Source: Candidatus Aminicenantota bacterium
GTDB taxonomy: Bacteria > Acidobacteriota > Aminicenantia > UBA2199
Reading direction: 5' to 3'
NCBI GenBank assembly: GCA_020355945.1
Contig: CP070627.1
Coordinates: 1,728,856-1,735,526, forward strand
DNA: 6,671 nucleotides
Shown: in pieces, positions 6,075 through 6,671 of the stretch
Position numbering within the stretch: position 1 is the stretch's first letter
Layout of the letters: every line of letters begins with the position of its first letter
Program-made: the position numbers and the translations under genes
The notes under the pieces: generated by a model
Told to the model about the DNA's origin: nothing
Database searches by the model: none
The model's input: the letters and a program-made list of their open reading frames with translations, nothing else

Positions 6075-6447
6075 AAATAGACCTTCTACCGTCTCACCTC
6101 TCTTTTTGAGTTTGGACAAGTAGGCTTTTACTACATCACCCGTTTTTGTATTATGATTGCTAATATAGTGTATTTTGAAACCAATGGACTTAGCCAGATA
6201 CTGTGCATTTTCAGTGATAATATCTCGATAGGTTTGAGCAAATTTAGCATAATCAAATATTCGCACATGGTTACGTAATGATGATTAAGGTAACAAGTCA
6301 TTCCTTGCGGGTAACATAGCCCCGGCAAAGTACCCATTACTATAACCCTGTCAAAACAGCCAATTGTCCCTAACACTTTGTCTTTATATCTTTCGGTTAA
6401 TAGTTCCATGCACAATTATCGCACAAAATCTACTTTTTTTCACTGCC

Positions 6448-6453
6448 ATTATA
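6448..6453 (-). promoter_or_regulatory. Candidate -10 element of the broken gene
   Basis: The minus strand reads TATAAT exactly at 6453-6448, 38 bases before the ATG at 6409. The sequence 16 bases upstream (TGTTGG) is a poor -35; TTGGTG (6473-6468) is better but only 14 bases away. Between the element and the start, GCACAA occurs at 6410-6415 and 6421-6426 on the plus strand, 11 bp apart, which could be a binding site or chance. Confidence 0.35.
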
Positions 6454-6540
6454 TTTTATTCTATTTTCACCAACATTTCCCAACATCCAACGCCAACAAG
6501 GCAACTTTTTATAGTGATTAAAAATGCCGCTTTTTGTTCC

Positions 6541-6574
6541 ACGCCGAAGGCGTTTAAAATCTGTCCGCAGGACA
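6541..6574. repeat. Two adjacent small hairpins
   Basis: ACGCC-GAA-GGCGT (6541-6553) and TGTCC-GCA-GGACA (6562-6574) are 5-bp stems with three-base loops, 8 bases apart. CCGCTTT words flank the pair (6527-6533 and 6575-6581). TGTCC with GGACA recurs at 6647-6663. No reading frame of note covers 6420-6671, and I read this stretch as palindrome-rich intergenic DNA. Confidence 0.4.
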
Positions 6575-6588
6575 CCGCTTTGTTTGTA

Positions 6589-6613
6589 ATTTGGAATTTG
6601 GGATTTGGAATTT
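6589..6613. repeat. 14-bp direct repeat ATTTGGAATTT
   Basis: ATTTGGAATTT occurs at 6589-6599 and 6603-6613, a period of 14 bp, with GGG between the copies and CCC after the second. The second copy abuts the large terminal hairpin. It is intergenic, and similar low-complexity tandem words lie in other gaps of this window. Confidence 0.6.
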
Positions 6614-6654
6614 CCCGGACAAGCCAGAACCTTTTTGGTTCCGGCTTGTCCGGG
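6614..6654. repeat. Large 18-bp hairpin at the window end
   Basis: CCCGGACAAGCCAGAACC (6614-6631) pairs with GGTTCCGGCTTGTCCGGG (6637-6654) with one mismatch, across a TTTTT loop. Neither strand has a T-run after the stem, so a repeat element or processing hairpin is as likely as a terminator. Its inner part CCAGAACCTTTTT (6624-6636) matches 114-127 except for one missing A, which links the two palindromes. Confidence 0.65.
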
Positions 6655-6671
6655 CTGTGGACAGGCGAAAA

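Larger units (their letters stand above)
4940..6409 (-). pseudogene. Broken gene of an uncharacterised MELLTERYKD winged-helix family
   Basis: One gene of about 490 codons is split over three frames. Fragment A runs from the ATG at 6409 (MELLTERYKDKVLGT) to about 6270. Fragment B runs from about 6266 (VRIFDYAKF) to the stop at 6060. Fragment C runs from about 6065 (SCKELNTYYKP) to the stop at 5377. Fragment D runs from about 5395 to 4940. Joined, they read as one continuous protein of a family I know from memory as uncharacterised proteins of about 500 residues, often in several copies per genome and ending in a MarR-like winged helix. Each frame change equals +2 or -1. The second is exactly an 8-bp tandem duplication (6059-6074); the third lies in a run of six A (5395-5390). 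In C, CLHYYFYF runs straight into NGHNWLA near 5950, where my recollection of the family has about 25 more residues. No Shine-Dalgarno sequence is visible. Function is unknown; DNA binding is likely. Confidence 0.8.

Noticed and set aside
6131..6415. 94-codon frame starting at TTG as a separate gene
   Set aside because: Only its first 45 or so residues look like family protein. After about 6270 the real sequence continues in another frame, so its tail is out-of-frame reading.
1..6671. tRNA, rRNA, riboswitch or new defence system
   Set aside because: No cloverleaf, rRNA segment or conserved riboswitch core was recognised. The genes are an SMC, a lone methyltransferase and a pseudogene, and no restriction, nuclease or toxin partner is present to make a system.

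Overview
The window reads as chromosomal DNA from a bacterium with moderately low G+C. Every gene I can support lies on the minus strand. I cannot place the organism firmly. The multi-copy style of the broken gene and the many intergenic palindromes and short tandem repeats remind me of uncultured anaerobic lineages such as Candidatus Aminicenantes, but that is a guess from memory.

Layout from left to right. Positions 1-158 hold no gene and contain two strong hairpins; the second (114-143) sits just past the end of smc and may end its transcript. Positions 159-3641 encode a complete SMC chromosome-condensation ATPase, intact in its ATPase head motifs but unusual at the end of its hinge. Positions 3642-3900 are intergenic: a 7-bp minisatellite where the smc ribosome site should be, a weak candidate promoter, three 10-bp CGCGAAGA-type units, and a hairpin that may terminate the next gene. 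Positions 3901-4638 encode a small class I SAM-dependent methyltransferase. Positions 4639-4939 carry a candidate -10 element for that gene, a purine-rich GAAAAT repeat tract and a small hairpin.

Positions 4940-6409 are one broken gene of about 490 codons spread over three frames. It has three frame changes and probably one in-frame deletion. The recomposed protein starts MELLTERYKDKV and ends in a winged-helix domain, and matches a widespread uncharacterised family that I recognise only from memory. One frame change is explained exactly by a tandem 8-bp duplication. Positions 6410-6671 are intergenic, with a TATAAT element and then palindrome-rich DNA running to the window end.

The genes do not form an obvious pathway or operon: gaps of about 260-300 bp separate them, each with its own possible promoter. 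I see no CRISPR array, tRNA, rRNA or complete insertion sequence. The items most worth following up are the decay history of the pseudogene and its unknown family, and the related palindromes scattered in all the intergenic regions.
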